Origin: Phaeosaccion multiseriatum
Lineage: Eukaryota; Ochrophyta, other classes
Reading direction: 5' to 3'
NCBI GenBank assembly: GCA_965112735.1
Contig: OZ218951.1
Coordinates: 5,924,964 to 5,988,963, forward strand
Length of the DNA: 64,000 nt
The notes beneath the pieces were generated by a model. The model saw only the letters and a program-made list of their open reading frames with translations, was not told the origin of the DNA and searched no databases. Shown here piece after piece: positions 1 to 12,294 of this stretch (its first letter is position 1; every line of letters begins with the position of its first letter). Both the position numbers and the translations under genes were made by a program.

Positions 1-3000
1 CTGGGTCCATCTTGTTGAAAAGCTCCATCGCCGCTCCACACGCACACGCGCCCACACCACGGCCCGCTCCTTCCTTCCCTCCTCCTCCCCACTTGAGCCG
101 GGCACCGCCCCCCTTCCCCCCGCTGCGTGTGCGCGCCACCTTCCCCTGCAGACAGGAGGCAAGCGTGGCCTGTAGGGCGGAAATCTGCCTGCCCTCAGGC
201 TTGCTCAACACGAACTCGACGAAGGTCCGGAAGGAGATGAGGCTGGGGCCCGCCTTACCCTCCTTCTTTCCCATACTGCTGCCCTTGGTGGAGGGCGGGC
301 CGAAGCTCATGGCCACGACAATGGCATCAAGGTCCTCGTCGGACAGGGGGGGCGCTTTGGAGCCTTTCAGGTAGGACGACAGGAGCTTGCGGACCTGGGC
401 ATGGGCAAAGCGAATCAAAGGAGTGTTGAGGGTAAGCTGAAACAAGAGAGGAGAGGCAGCAAGAAAGGGGTTTCCATTCTCGAAGCTGCGAAGATAATCG
501 GCCGACAGACCGATGGACGGACAGCAGACACCAGGTATTCGCTGACCTGTTTCTCTGTGGCCTGAAGGTGCATGGGGTCGGCATCGGCATTCGCCCCTCC
601 CCGATCCTTCTCCTTGCTCTTGCTCGGGGAGCGAGAGCGAGACCGGGAGCGAGAGACGCCGCTCCTTCCCCCCACGGCCTTGCGGAAGGCGCTTCTAAGG
701 CCCTTGTCCACGCTAAGGCCCTTCGCTCCGACGGCGGTCAGGGCCTCTCGAGCGGCGCGGGACAGCAGGGCCAGGTCGTCAGACGGCGTAGAGTGAGAGG
801 TCACGAGGCCCTCCTTGCCTCCCTTCCCTCCTGCTCGTCTCCTTGCAGAAGGGCTCCCACTTCTGCTCCGCCGGCCGCCCTTCCGAGCCTCGCCCTCCTC
901 CCCGTCAGAATCTGCCGTCTCCTCTTCCCCCTCCTCCTTCCCCTCCTGTAGTGCTGCCCCGGGTCTGTCGGTCAAACGCAGCACGTCCTTGACGCGCATG
1001 GTGGTGGTACGGTCGGCGTCGTCCCCGTCCTCGCCAGCGCTGCGAACAAGGGCCACGTACTCGCCCCCCGTGAGGAGCATCCCGAGCTGCTTCAGACAAA
1101 CCCTCGTGAGCGCGTCCCTGTCCAATGTGTGTGTGTGTGTGGCCCTCCGCTCGCCACCCCGGCTCGCCGAGACTAGTACGGCCTTCAGCGCCTTCACCGC
1201 CGCCTTTCCGTCTTTACCCCTACCGTCTTGTCCGTCCGCCCCCTCTTCTTCTCCTCCTGCTGCTGGCCGTTGCAGTAGCTTCAAACTCAAATTCAGCTGT
1301 CGACCGGCCTTGTCGCAGGAGTGCTCGGCGTCCATACCCGTACACACCCACGCTGCAAACATGGAATAGTTCACTCGCGCCGCTCCCCCTCCTCCTTCCG
1401 CTCCGAAGGCCTCCATGAGCACTTTCGCGTCCTTGCTGTTGAGCTTCATTCCGAGGCTTTCGCACGTCTTGCGGAAGGCCTTCTCGGGCAGGAAGGATGT
1501 GCGCTTGCTGAGGCCTGTGGCTTCCGCCTCGGCCTCGTGCATGGCCTCCGACACGAGCGCGTGGTGGGTGGTGCTGGTGCTGGTGCTGGTGCTGGTGCTG
1601 CCCATGTGACTGCCGCTGCTCTGCTTCATCTTCTTGGAGCGGGCAGAGGCGGCCTTGAGCAGCTGCGCCGACATCTGTGAGCGGGGGGGGGGGGAGGGGA
1701 GTGCGCCCATGCGTGCATATGTGAAAACGCCACAGAGAGAGATGGATAGAGGAAGAAGAACTTAGGGAGGGAGACAGGAGGAAAGGGATGTTCCGGGTCT
1801 GACGTGAATGTGTTCTCGCAAGGACGCATCCCCCCACTCTGCCATCACGTGTGACTGACCCACCTGCCCCCAGAGCTTGTCCATCCCCTCGAGCTTGGCC
1901 GAGTGTGCCGCCACCAGCAGGCTGTGCAAGTCGCCCCAGCCAAAGCCGCCACCTGCTGTCAGGACCTTCTTTCTCTTCTTCTTCTTGTCGTGGTCCCTGT
2001 TGGGCTGCTCTCCGACCCAACCAGAGGTGGGAGGCGAAGCCGAGGCCCTGAGTCTCCACAGTAACGCCGCGTCTTGTGCCGTAAAGACGTTCCTCCTCCG
2101 CCCACCCTCGGCAGCGGCCCCGCCCTTCTGCAGCACCTTGAGGAGGTGGCTGCGGGTTTCCAGTTCGCCATCCTCGTCCGCCTCTGAGGCGAAGGCCTTG
2201 CTGAGCCTCCCCTTTTGCACCTCCACTGCGGCGAGCCGGGCCAGCTTCTTGCGGAGCGCGGAGGACGCTAACTGTTGTTGCTCCTGTAGCACCAGTCGCT
2301 TCTTCCGCTTGCCGTCTCCGGAGTCGCTACTGCCGCTGCCGTCACTACTGAAGTTGTCCTCGGTGGAATCCTCGTCCTCGTCTCCGCTGCTGCTACTGTC
2401 GCTACTGCCCCCTCTGCGGCGGCTTCCTTCTCGTCTCCGGCGGGAGGGCGACGAGGAGGGGGACTTGTTCTTACCGCGCGAGAAAGGGCTCCGCAGCCTG
2501 TCCAAAGCGCTCTTCTTCCTTCCTTTGCCCCCCCCCCCCCCCGCCCTATGGCGCCGAGAACTATCGCCGTGTGGGTCGTCGTCTTCGTCGCTGCGGGATG
2601 CATCACTGTCCCCGCCCGAGGAGGAAGAGGAGGAGGAGGGGACCCTCTTCCCCTTGTCCCTGCCCCTACCTCTGTCTCTGCTGCTGCCCGTCTGGACCAA
2701 GCGAAGCAGCTTGTCTACGCTCACCATGCCTCGCCCGTCCCCAACACTCCTCGACACCGCCCGCAGCTGCGACGTCGAAGGGGCGGGGAGACGAAACTTG
2801 ACGCACACTTTGCTCAGATTGGGATCGCTCAGCACAGCCCTCTGTGACCCCCTGCCCTCTGCGTATCCCTCGAGGTACCTTCGGAGATCCGAGGGGGACT
2901 TTCTGTAACGCTCGAGAGCCCCCGCCAGGGCCTCTGCCAGCCGAAGCGCCACTTTCTTGTCCGTCTTGTCCTCTTCTGTCTCGCCCTCCTCCTCCCTTCC

Positions 3001-6000
3001 CCCTCTTATGTTTCTCGTGCTGCCCGTCCTGCGCGGACTGCGACTGCCCCCACCGCGACCACTGCGACCACCGCCTCTGCCGTCGTCGGACAAGGATGCT
3101 TCCGAGGAGTGGCGTTCATGAGCGCCAGGGTCGGGCCTGCGCTGCTGACTCGAGCCGGAGGGGGAGAGTCTGCGAGGAGTATGCGTCGCCTCGGAGTCCC
3201 TCGGGCGCACCCACCGGGGCTCCACCCTCACCTCCACGGCCCCGCTACCGCTGCACTTGACGTCGTACGAGCCATCGCGATGCACCACGCTCACGCGCCC
3301 ACTCACCCACTCCTGGGCCCCTCTACTCCTCCCGCTGCGTCCTGACACCTGCACCTGCACCTTGTCTCCCACCTGGAAGTGCTCCTGCGGTAGCTCCACC
3401 TCCGACTCCCCTCCGCTCGCCTGCCCCTGTCGCCCCCGTCCACTGCCGTCCGCCTGGCTCCTGCTCGCCTTCCTCACCCACCTCTTGTCCATCCTCTCCT
3501 CCCTCTCGCCTGTCGCATCATAAGTAAGGTCTAGGGTCCCATCTCTGTGGATGCCCGACACCTTACCAGGTGTCCACCTTCCCCGGCCCCTTCGGTTGCC
3601 TTCCACACGATCGCCCAGCCGTAAAGGAACTTCCTCCTCCACTTCAGACACGACCGAATCATTTCGTGGGTGTCCTCGAGTCGGTTTCCCCCCCCCCCTA
3701 CCATCCCCAGCCTTCTTCCTCACCATGTCCCTCTCCATCGCTCGGTCCTCGTCACCATCGTCATAGCGTACGTGAAGCGTGCCGTCTCTGTTCTTTCGCA
3801 TGACTGTACCCTTGTACCAGCGGCCCTTACCCTTGTAGTTGGCCTCCACAGGGTCACCTACGTCCAGCTCCGCCTCTGCCTCTGAGTCATCAGCGTATCG
3901 ACTGCGCTGAGGAGACTTCGGCCGAGCAGCCGCTCCTCCCCTCTTCCTCACCATGTTCCTCTCCATCGCGCGGTCCTCGTCACCATCATCATAGCGTACA
4001 TGAAGCGTGCCGTCTCTGTTCTTTCGCATGACTGTACCCTTGTACCAGCGGCCCTTACCCTTGTAGTTGGCCTCCACAGGGTCACCTACGTCCAGCTCCG
4101 CCTCTGCCTCTGAGTCGTCCGCGTGACGAGACTTCGGCCGAGCAGCCGCTCCTCCCCTCTTCCTCACCATGTTCCTCTCCATCGCTCGGTCCTCGTCACC
4201 ATCATCATAGCGTACGTGAAGCGTGCCGTCTCTGTTCTTTCGCATGACTGTACCCTTGTACCAGCGGCCCTTACCCTTGTAGTTGGCCTCCACAGGGTCA
4301 CCTACGTCCAGCTCCGCCTCTGCCTCTGAGTCGTCCGCGTGACGAGACTTCGGCCGAGCAGCCGCTCCTCCCCTCTTCCTCACCATGTTCCTCTCCATCG
4401 CGCGGTCCTCGTCACCATCATCATAGCGTACATGAAGCGTGCCGTCTCTGTTCTTTCGCATGATTGTACCCTTGTACCAGCGGCCCTTGCCCTTGTAGTT
4501 GGCCTCCACAGGGTCACCTACGTCCAGCTCCGCCTCTGCCTCTGAGTCATCAACGTATCGACTGCGCTGAGGAGACTTCGGCCGAGCAGCCGCTCCTCCC
4601 CTCTTCCTCACCATGTCCCTCTCCATCGCGCGGTCCTCGTCACCATCATCGTAGCGTACGTGAAGCGTGCCGTCTCTGTTCTTTCGCATGACTGTACCCT
4701 TGTACCAGCGGCCCTTGCCCTTGTAGTTGGCCTCCACAGGGTCACCTACGTCCAGCTCCGCCTCTGCCTCTGAGTCGTCCGCGTGACGAGACTTCGGCCG
4801 AGCAGCCGCTCCTCCCCTCTTCCTCACCATGCTCCTCTCCATCGCTCGGTCCTCGTCACCATCATCATAGCGTACGTGAAGCGTGCCGTCTCTGTTCTTT
4901 CGCATGACTGTACCCTTGTACCAGCGGCCCTTACCCTTGTAGTTGGCCTCCACAGGGTCACCTATGTCCAGCTCCGCCTCTGCCTCTGAGTCGTCCGCGT
5001 GACGAGACTTCGACCGAGCAGCCGCTCCTCCCCTCTTCCTCACCATGTTCCTCTCCATCGCTCGGTCCTCGTCACCATCATCATAGCGTACGTGAAGCGT
5101 GCCGTCTCTGTTCTTTCGCATGACTGTACCCTTGTACCAGCGGCCCTTGCCCTTGTAGTTGGCCTCCACAGGGTCACCTACGTCCAGCTCCGCCTCTGCC
5201 TCTGAGTCGTCCGCGTGACGAGACTTCGGCCGAGCAGCCGCTCCTCCCCTCTTCCTCACCATGTTCCTCTCCATCGCGCGGTCCTCGTCACCATCATCGT
5301 AGCGTACGTGAAGCGTGCCGTCTCTGTTCTTTCGCATGACTGTACCCTTGTACCAGCGGCCCTTGCCCTTGTAGTTGGCCTCCACAGGGTCACCTACGTC
5401 CAGCTCCGCCTCTGCCTCTGAGTCGTCCGCGTGACGAGACTTCGGCCGAGCAGCCGCTCCTCCCCTCTTCCTCACCATGCTCCTCTCCATCGCTCGGTCC
5501 TCGTCACCATCATCATAGCGTACATGAAGCGTGCCGTCTCTGTTCTTTCGCATGACTGTACCCTTGTACCAGCGGCCCTTGCCCTTGTAGTTGGCCTCCA
5601 CAGGGTCACCTACGTCCAGCTCCGCCTCTGCCTCTGAGTCGTCCGCGTGACGAGACTTCGGCCGAGCAGCCGCTCCTCCCCTCTTCCTCACCATGTTCCT
5701 CTCCATCGCTCGGTCCTCGTCACCATCATCATAGCGTACATAAAGCGTGCCGTCTCTGTTCTTTCGCATGATTGTACCCTTGTACCAGCGGCCCTTGCCC
5801 TTGTAGTTGGCCTCCACAGGGTCACCTACGTCCAGCTCCGCCTCTGCCTCTGAGTCATCAGCGTATCGACTGCGCTGAGGAGACTTCGGCCGAGCAGCCG
5901 CTCCTCCCCTCTTCCTCACCATGTCCCTCTCCATCGCTCGGTCCTCGTCACCATCATCATAGCGTACGTGAAGCGTGCCGTCTCTGTTCTTTCGCATGAC

Positions 6001-9000
6001 TGTACCCTTGTACCAGCGGCCCTTACCCTTGTAGTTGGCCTCCACAGGGTCACCTACGTCCAGCTCCGCCTCTGCCTCTGAGTCGTCCGCGTGACGAGAC
6101 TTCGGCCGAGCAGCCGCTCCTCCCCTCTTCCTCACCATGTTCCTCTCCATCGCTCGGTCCTCGTCACCATCATCATAGCGTACATGAAGCGTGCCGTCTC
6201 TGTTCTTTCGCATGACTGTACCCTTGTACCAGCGGCCCTTGCCCTTGTAGTTGGCCTCCACAGGGTCACCTACGTCCAGCTCCGCCTCTGCCTCTGAGTC
6301 GTCCGCGTGACGAGACTTCGGCCGAGCAGCCGCTCCTCCCCTCTTCCTCACCATGTTCCTCTCCATCGCTCGGTCCTCGTCACCATCATCATAGCGTACA
6401 TGAAGCGTGCCGTCTCTGTTCTTTCGCATGACTGTACCCTTGTACCAGCGGCCCTTACCCTTGTAGTTGGCCTCCACAGGGTCACCTACGTCCAGCTCCG
6501 CCTCTGCCTCTGAGTCATCAGCGTATCGACTGCGCTGAGGAGACTTCGGCCGAGCAGCCGCTCCTCCCCTCTTCCTTACCATGTTCCTCTCCATCGCGCG
6601 GTCCTCGTCACCATCATCGTAGCGTACATGAAGCGTGCCGTCTCTGTTCTTTCGCATGACTGTACCCTTGTACCAGCGGCCCTTGCCCTTGTAGTTGGCC
6701 TCCACAGGGTCACCTACGTCCAGCTCCGCCTCTGCCTCTGAGTCGTCCGCGTGACGAGACTTCGGCCGAGCAGCCGCTCCTCCCCTCTTCCTCACCATGT
6801 TCCTCTCCATCGCTCGGTCCTCGTCACCATCATCATAGCATACATGAAGCGTGCCGTCTCTGTTCTTTCGCATGACTGTACCCTTGTACCAGCGGCCCTT
6901 ACCCTTGTAGTTGGCCTCCACAGGGTCACCTGCGTCCAGCTCCGCCTCTGCCTCTGAGTCATCAGCGTATCGACTGCGCTGAGGAGACTTCGGCCGAGCA
7001 GCCGCTCCTCCCCTCTTCCTCACCATGTCCCTCTCCATCGCGCGGTCCTCGTCACCATCATCGTAGCGTACATGAAGCGTGCCGTCTCTGTTCTTTCGCA
7101 TGACTGTACCCTTGTACCAGCGGCCCTTGCCCTTGTAGTTGGCCTCCACAGGGTCACCTACGTCCAGCTCCGCCTCTGCCTCTGAGTCATCAGCGTATCG
7201 ACTGCGCTGAGGAGACTTCGGCCGAGCAGCCGCTCCTCCCCTCTTCCTCACCATGTCCCTCTCCATCGCTCGGTCCTCGTCACCATCGTCATAGCGTACG
7301 TGAAGCGTGCCGTCTCTGTTCTTTCGCATGACTGTACCCTTATACCAGCGGCCCTTGCCCTTGTAGTTGGCCTCCACAGGGTCACCTACGTCCAGCTCCG
7401 CCTCTGCCTCTGAGTCATCAGCGTATCGACTGCGCTGAGGAGACTTCGGCCGAGCAGCCGCTCCTCCCCTCTTCCTCACCATGTCCCTCTCCATCGCGCG
7501 GTCCTCGTCACCATCATCATAGCGTACATGAAGCGTGCCGTCTCTGTTCTTTCGCATGACTGTACCCTTGTACCAGCGGCCCTTGCCCTTGTAGTTGGCC
7601 TCCACAGGGTCACCTACGTCCAGCTCCGCCTCTGCCTCTGAGTCGTCTCGTGTCCTTACTGATGAAGGCCGAACAGGGCCTCTGCCCACGCTCCTCATGC
7701 ACGCGGGTCGGACGCTCTCCTCGCGTTCGCCGTCGTCATACGCAATGTCGTAGGTGCCATTTCGGTTGGCCCTGGCGACTTTGCCGGAGTACCACTTGCT
7801 GTGACCCCTGTACCTAGCCTCCACCTTCTGCCCCACACGGAAGGTGTCTCCGCCGCCACCCAAGTCGGATGAGGCCGCGGATTGCAGAGAGTCACAACTG
7901 GCGGCACCGGCCGAGCCCTCCATGCCTAAAGGGGGGTATGAGGAGGATGAGGGGATTAGGAGGCGAAGATGGAGCATTGGGGACGGGTGTTGTTGCTAGG
8001 CTTCGGCGACGACAAAGGTGCAGAATGGTGTATGGTGGCGGAGGGCATGCAAGGGCGAGGATGGGCAGGCGAAGAACACCAAATGGACAGTAGCATAGCA
8101 TGGTACCAAATGGACAGTAGCATAGCATGGTACCAAATGGACAGTAGCATAGCATGGTACCAAATGGACAGTAGCATAGCATGGTACCAAATGGACAGTA
8201 GCATAGCATGGTACCAAATGGGCAGTAGCATGGTGGACAGTAGCATGGTGGCTTCGCCAATGCGCATACATACCACACCCATACCGCCCAGGCCATCTTC
8301 AGGACAGAGGCATGTCCTGACACCCCTTACCCACCTGAGATGACCCTTCTCCCCGGCGACTTGGGCTTCTCGGGGCCCAACAAGCTCCCTGAGCTGGACG
8401 TGCCATTGAGAGCCCTCATGAGGCCCGCTGACACGCCCCTCTCGGCCTCTCCGTCGTCGTAGATAATGTCATACGTCCCGTCTCGGTTCTTATCGGAAAC
8501 CTTTCCCTTGTACCAACGGGATCGGCCCCGATACTGCGCCTCGATGGCGTCTCCCACCCGGAAGTGCCCAAGGCGCACTATGTCGGCGTCTGAATCGTCT
8601 GTTGTCGCCGCTGACCGCCCGTCCCCGCCCGCGGCCCGAATGTTGCTGGGCTTAACTCCCCTCTCCTCTTCTCCGTCGTCATATCGAATGGTATAGTCTC
8701 CGAATCTGTCTGGGCGGTCAGCTATCCTGCCCGGGAGCCACCTGCCCCGGCCTTTGTACTTGGCCTCGACCTTCTGCCCCACTCGAAAGCTCTCACTCGC
8801 CCCTCCCCCACCCCTGGGCTCGCTGCTAACATGCATCCGAGTGGAGAGAAGCAGCAGCCAAGGCAAGTCCAGTCAGGTCAAGTCAACAGCATATCGGCAG
8901 GAGGAGGCCAGCAGAGAGGCGGGTTGGGGTAGGGGAGGGGAAGGGGGTAGGGGCGGGCGGAGACACATGAGGGACCGAGCGGAGGGGAAGCGGCTGGACT

Positions 9001-9738
9001 AACGCTTGGTGTCAGGATGGATGGACTCACGCTTTGCTGCCGGGGCTGTCGCGATCCCTGAACGAGCTCTTGGGGGGTGCGGCTCTGTAGCTGCCCGAGT
9101 CATCAGCCGCCGCCCTGCCGCTCGACCCCCTTCGGAGCCCGCCCGTGGGGCTGGTGCTGAGCCCTCTCCCGCGAGGGCTGTCCTCAAGGGTCCTGGAGCC
9201 GGGGCGAGGGCGCGAAGGAGAGGGGGCTTTGGCGTCGATGCTTCCCGCCCTTTGGCGGTTGGCGGCAAGAACAGGCGAAAGGGGGGGGGGGGGGGAGAGG
9301 GAGGAGAGAGGGACATGGTCAGGGTGCCAGGTCCTATCTACGGGCAGTCTCAACACCAAAGCCGAAAGGCAGATAGCTCACAGGGGGGGACGGGGAATGG
9401 CGCCATCTTAGACTGCTCCTGTTGGAGATGGAGATGGGGGGAAGGAAGGATAGGCGGGGGAGAATGCCCCATGGCCTACCAAGCCTGCCCGCCCCGTTCC
9501 CACCCGTCTCTCCCCTCCCCTGATAGAATCCTAGCCCGCTGCCTTGTACACGCAAAAAAAAGGCATTTCCCGCCTGACTGGCGTACCTCGGGGGACGTCC
9601 TCTCGCGGAGCTTGGCCCTGCCGCCTTGGCCTCGGCTCCGGCGCTGGAGGCGGCCGCGCGGAAGCGAGACATGGGTCTGGGTCTGCCCCCAGACCGACTG
9701 CTGGGGCCCATATCGAACTCCAATACATCACCCCCCAT
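1..9738 (-). CDS. Giant multi-Tudor/Agenet-like repeat protein with EF-hand-like segments (3' end beyond window)
   Basis: The model starts at ATG 9738 and joins exons 9738-9587, 9249-9031, 8825-8335, 7925-1864, 1674-547 and 436-140; all phases agree. A further exon probably starts near position 33 (LFNKMDP can be read there), but its frame was not resolved. The N-terminus is Ser/Arg/Pro-rich. Two Tudor-like modules lie in exon 3. Exon 4 has one more, then 18 near-identical copies, then two divergent ones. Each module has a GDPVEANYKGKGRWYKG core followed by NRDGT and YDDGDEDR, the usual small beta-barrel pattern of Tudor/Agenet domains that bind methylated residues. After the array come long Ser/Arg/Asp-rich stretches. 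EF-hand-like helix-loop-helix segments follow, for example around 'DEDGELETRSHLLKVL' and in exons 5-6, although canonical calcium loops are poor. The cellular role is unknown; chromatin or RNP scaffolding is only a guess. The gene is divergent from the one at 10101. Confidence 0.8.
3720..7647 (-). repeat. Coding tandem array: 18 Tudor-like units of 216 or 228 bp
   Basis: Eighteen head-to-tail units lie inside the giant exon, and all keep the reading frame. Units come in two lengths: 72 codons ending in PKSRHA, and 76 codons ending in PKSPQRSRYA or RYV. Going down the minus strand, units 1, 2, 3, 5, 8, 14 and 17 are long, and 4, 6, 7, 9-13, 15 and 16 are short. Unit 18 leads into unique sequence. 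Seventeen full units (7 x 228 + 10 x 216 = 3,756 bp) exactly span 7647 to 3892. Units differ by only a few bases (ERDMV/ERNMV/ERSMV, HVRY/HVCY/LYVR), which suggests recent expansion or homogenisation. Confidence 0.95.
8079..8213. repeat. 27-bp minisatellite, five copies, in an intron
   Basis: Five perfect 27-bp copies (beginning ccaaatggacagtagcatag) are followed by degenerate partial copies to about 8250. They lie within the intron between exons 3 and 4 of the Tudor-like gene. The array has no role that can be seen. Confidence 0.9.
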
Positions 9739-10100
9739 GGTGACCACTGCCCACCACTCTACCCTCCGATGCTTGCTGTCTGTCCTACGAGCTGCTCCTC
9801 ATTTACCCACCCTCGTGTCTCCCTTCCCTCTTCTGTTTCTCCTGGGCACTGTACGTCTCTTCCTCTTGCACCAGGCTTAGTCTGTGATCTAGAGACGCCC
9901 CTTGTAGCTCCCTAGGAAGCTCTCCCCCCACTATCACCCGTTACAACTTGTACACGATTTCCGGATTTGCAGATGGCACCAGATGGCTGCCTTTAATTGC
10001 ACCAGACACTTGTAAAAAACATGCGAGGCTGTCTGTCAGGAGAAGGGCTGCTTGTCGTCTTCACTGAGACAGAGTAACAGCGACTGGAAGAATTACACCT
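9739..10100. promoter_or_regulatory. Divergent intergenic region
   Basis: These 362 bp separate the start of the minus-strand Tudor-like gene from the plus-strand gene at 10101, so they must hold both promoters if the starts are right. The 10101-proximal half is AT-richer. No TATA box or other motif could be assigned with confidence. Confidence 0.4.
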
Positions 10101-10634
10101 ATGGGAGGGGGGGTGAGGAGAAAGATCGGAGTGTGTGGGTTAGTGCTTTCGCTGCTCTTGCTTCCGCTACTGGTGACCAGCGGCTCCCCGAGTGTCTCTG
10201 TCTCGGTAGGGAAGGCCTCTATTCGGAGCGGCGGGCAGAGCCTTACAGAGCAGCAACAGCCGCAGCAGATGCCGGAGGACAAGGAGGAGGTGGACATGGA
10301 GACAGAGGAACCTTTGCTGGCTCTACCAGACCGACCGTCCTCGGATGACGACGCGCCAGGGCGTAAGCTCGAGCTAGGCAAGACGCTTGACTTCGAAAAT
10401 CTTGGGCCTATCATCATCAATTCCGATGGATCAACCTCTCGGATCGCGAACTGGAGCGCGCTCAGCGAAACGGAGCAGCAGAGCACATGGAAGGTAATCG
10501 CGAAGAGGAACGAGAAGAGGAGGGCAGCGTTGTTGGAACAGCAGCAGCAGGAGGAGGAAGAGGGTGGGAAGGACGCGACGGAGGGCTCCTCCCCAGATGA
10601 AAGAGGGTCGGGGGATACTGAGGCAGATTTATGA
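10101..10634 (+). CDS. Small secreted/targeted protein with GPIIIN-type C-terminal domain
   Basis: This is a single-exon 177-residue protein. Residues 1-28 form a signal peptide: a basic start, then the hydrophobic run VCGLVLSLLLLPLLV, then TSGS. No phenylalanine follows the predicted cleavage site, so plastid targeting is not indicated as it is for the neighbour at 13681. A Gln/Glu-rich middle leads to a conserved block around residues 100-145 with the core GPIIINSDGSTSRIANW and then KVIAKRNEKRR. The same block, with conservative changes, ends the fusion protein at 13681-18343. I recall similar short 'INxDGTxxRIxNW...KRNxxR' segments at the C-terminus of uncharacterised algal and plant proteins, but I cannot name a function. 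The tail is acidic, rich in Gln and Glu. Expression is plausible but unproven. Confidence 0.7.
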   Translation: MGGGVRRKIGVCGLVLSLLLLPLLVTSGSPSVSVSVGKASIRSGGQSLTEQQQPQQMPEDKEEVDMETEEPLLALPDRPSSDDDAPGRKLELGKTLDFENLGPIIINSDGSTSRIANWSALSETEQQSTWKVIAKRNEKRRAALLEQQQQEEEEGGKDATEGSSPDERGSGDTEADL

Positions 10635-12284
10635 CTCGCTACCTTCCTTCGGAGCTTGTGTGCGGGGGAGACGTCTTGTTGACCTCCTGTGCTTGTCAAC
10701 AGCCGGAATTGGAAACTCGGATAGCGCCGTCGGTTTGAGTACAATAGAATTGGGGTCAGGGAATATATTTGACGGCCAGGAAGAGGAGGAGCGGGGCGAG
10801 TGGAGGTTGCGTTGTCTCCTTTGGGCTTTCTGGGTGCTCTCGGCGACGCAGCTGAGAGGGCCGGATTGAAGAGTGCTAATGCATCTCAGCACCAGTGACA
10901 TGGCCTTAAGCTGGGCTGCCCCACGCAGCAGCGAAGCAACGAGACGGAGGGTGCTGAGCTGTCTGCTGGCTTGTTGCTTTGAACGTCAGCGACGAGAAGC
11001 AGATTGATGCTGCAGCAAGTGCGGTGCGGCGCCGCCGTGCACGACATCGGTAGGGACAGGGGAAAGGTCTTGACTATGCCGCTAGCGGGGGCGCAAGATC
11101 TGAGCGAGGGCTCTGGGGATGGGAGATGGAGGTCGATGGGGGGGGTTGGCACCTTCCATGCGCTTCTCTCCGCACACACACAATGCCTTTTCTATTAGGA
11201 AGTGTTACGTAATGGAACGGGGTAATTTGGCGCCACACGCGCGCTCACATAGACCAGTTGTCAAGCCAAGTAGGACAAGACCATAAGGTCACCTCAAACG
11301 AAGGCCAGGGAGGCATCTGCGCCGCCCCCAGAAGGGTGCCCCTAAGACAGAGACTGGTGACCCGAACAAGAGCCACAGAGAGAGATGCGGGCACGAAGCC
11401 TGCCGGTGATGGTGCTTAGGGGTTGATCCGCAGAGCCACGGCGTCGGTGGAAGTGGCGGGCTAGTTGGGGAATGAAGTGGCGGGCTAGTTGGGGAATGAA
11501 GGATGGAAGTGTTGGCCCGGTCACCCATGGCCCCGTTAGTCGCGAAGATCAAGGGGGTGAAGGAAGCGCGCATAGCCAGGTAAGCCTGCTCGTACTTGGC
11601 AGTCTTGGATCGTTCAGCCGTACGGAGGATAGAGGCGGCGCTTAGGTTGGCCTGACCATCCTGCAGGCACCAGCTTCTTGGGTCTGCAGCTGAGCCCCGT
11701 GGGGTCTGCAGCTGGTCCTTGTTGGTTCTGCAGCTGAGCCTTGTTGGGTCTGCAGCTGAGCCTTGTTGGGTCTGTCGCTCAGCTCTCCACTGCAAAAATT
11801 GGTTGAATTGTAGTCTGTGGACACTGCAGCTGTATGCTGTCCTCTAGTTTAGTATACTAACTTCGAGCACGTGTGCTGTAAAGTAAACTGTCCCTTCCCC
11901 CCAAAAGTAAAGCCTCTTCTACCCCAAAAATGGCCACCCAAGAGCAATCGCTAAAGAGCAGTCGCTACCCCCTCGCACCGGACGAGGGCCGTAGCGATCT
12001 TCTCTCCTGCCCCCTCTCCCAAGCCTATGCTGCCATATCCCTCTCCCTCCACTGCCATATTCCCTCTCCCTCCACCCTCCACCCTCTACGCTCTACACTC
12101 TACCCTGAAACGCTACTTTCTCACCCCTCCATGGAAAAAATCTTACAGTACAGAGCTTTCTCCTCACACTCTGCCCACTTCCCCCGGGCGGCCCCTCCCT
12201 TCAGGAGCGAGCCCACCTGCCAGTCAGTGGTGTCAGTACCTGGTGTCAGTACCTGGTGTCAGTACCTGGTGTCAGTACCTGGTG
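10635..12284. other. 1.65 kb without a convincing gene
   Basis: No reading frame here shows conserved motifs or plausible splice structure. Short frames exist on both strands (for example minus 11289-11795) but look like chance: they are repetitive and lack family resemblance. The stretch holds a doubled 24-bp repeat at about 11455-11502 (gtggcgggctagttggggaa...), a degenerate tandem repeat near 11680-11775, and the 3' flank of the gene ending at 12285. Untranslated regions of the flanking genes, or a non-coding RNA, cannot be excluded. Confidence 0.5.
11685..11775. repeat. Degenerate short tandem repeat (ggtctgcagctgagcc)
   Basis: About four imperfect copies of a 25-28 bp unit built around ggtctgcagctgagccttgtt run head to tail. 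Each contains the palindromic CTGCAG and CAGCTG sites. It is intergenic with no assigned function. Confidence 0.7.
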
Positions 12285-12294
12285 TCAGTACCCA
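12231..12294. repeat. 13-bp tandem repeat (tgtcagtacctgg), about five copies
   Basis: Four perfect 13-bp copies plus a partial fifth overlap the last codons and stop of the minus-strand membrane-protein gene. The repeat may therefore sit at the 3' end of its transcript. Confidence 0.9.

Noticed and set aside
3720-7000. A ladder of about ten plus-strand 68-codon frames (starting at 4123, 4339, 4783 and so on)
   Set aside because: They are antisense shadows of the Tudor-like repeat; the regular spacing only reflects the 216/228-bp unit.
11289-11795. Minus-strand 168-codon frame
   Set aside because: Its N-terminal part is made by the degenerate tandem repeat and no motif or splice logic supports it.
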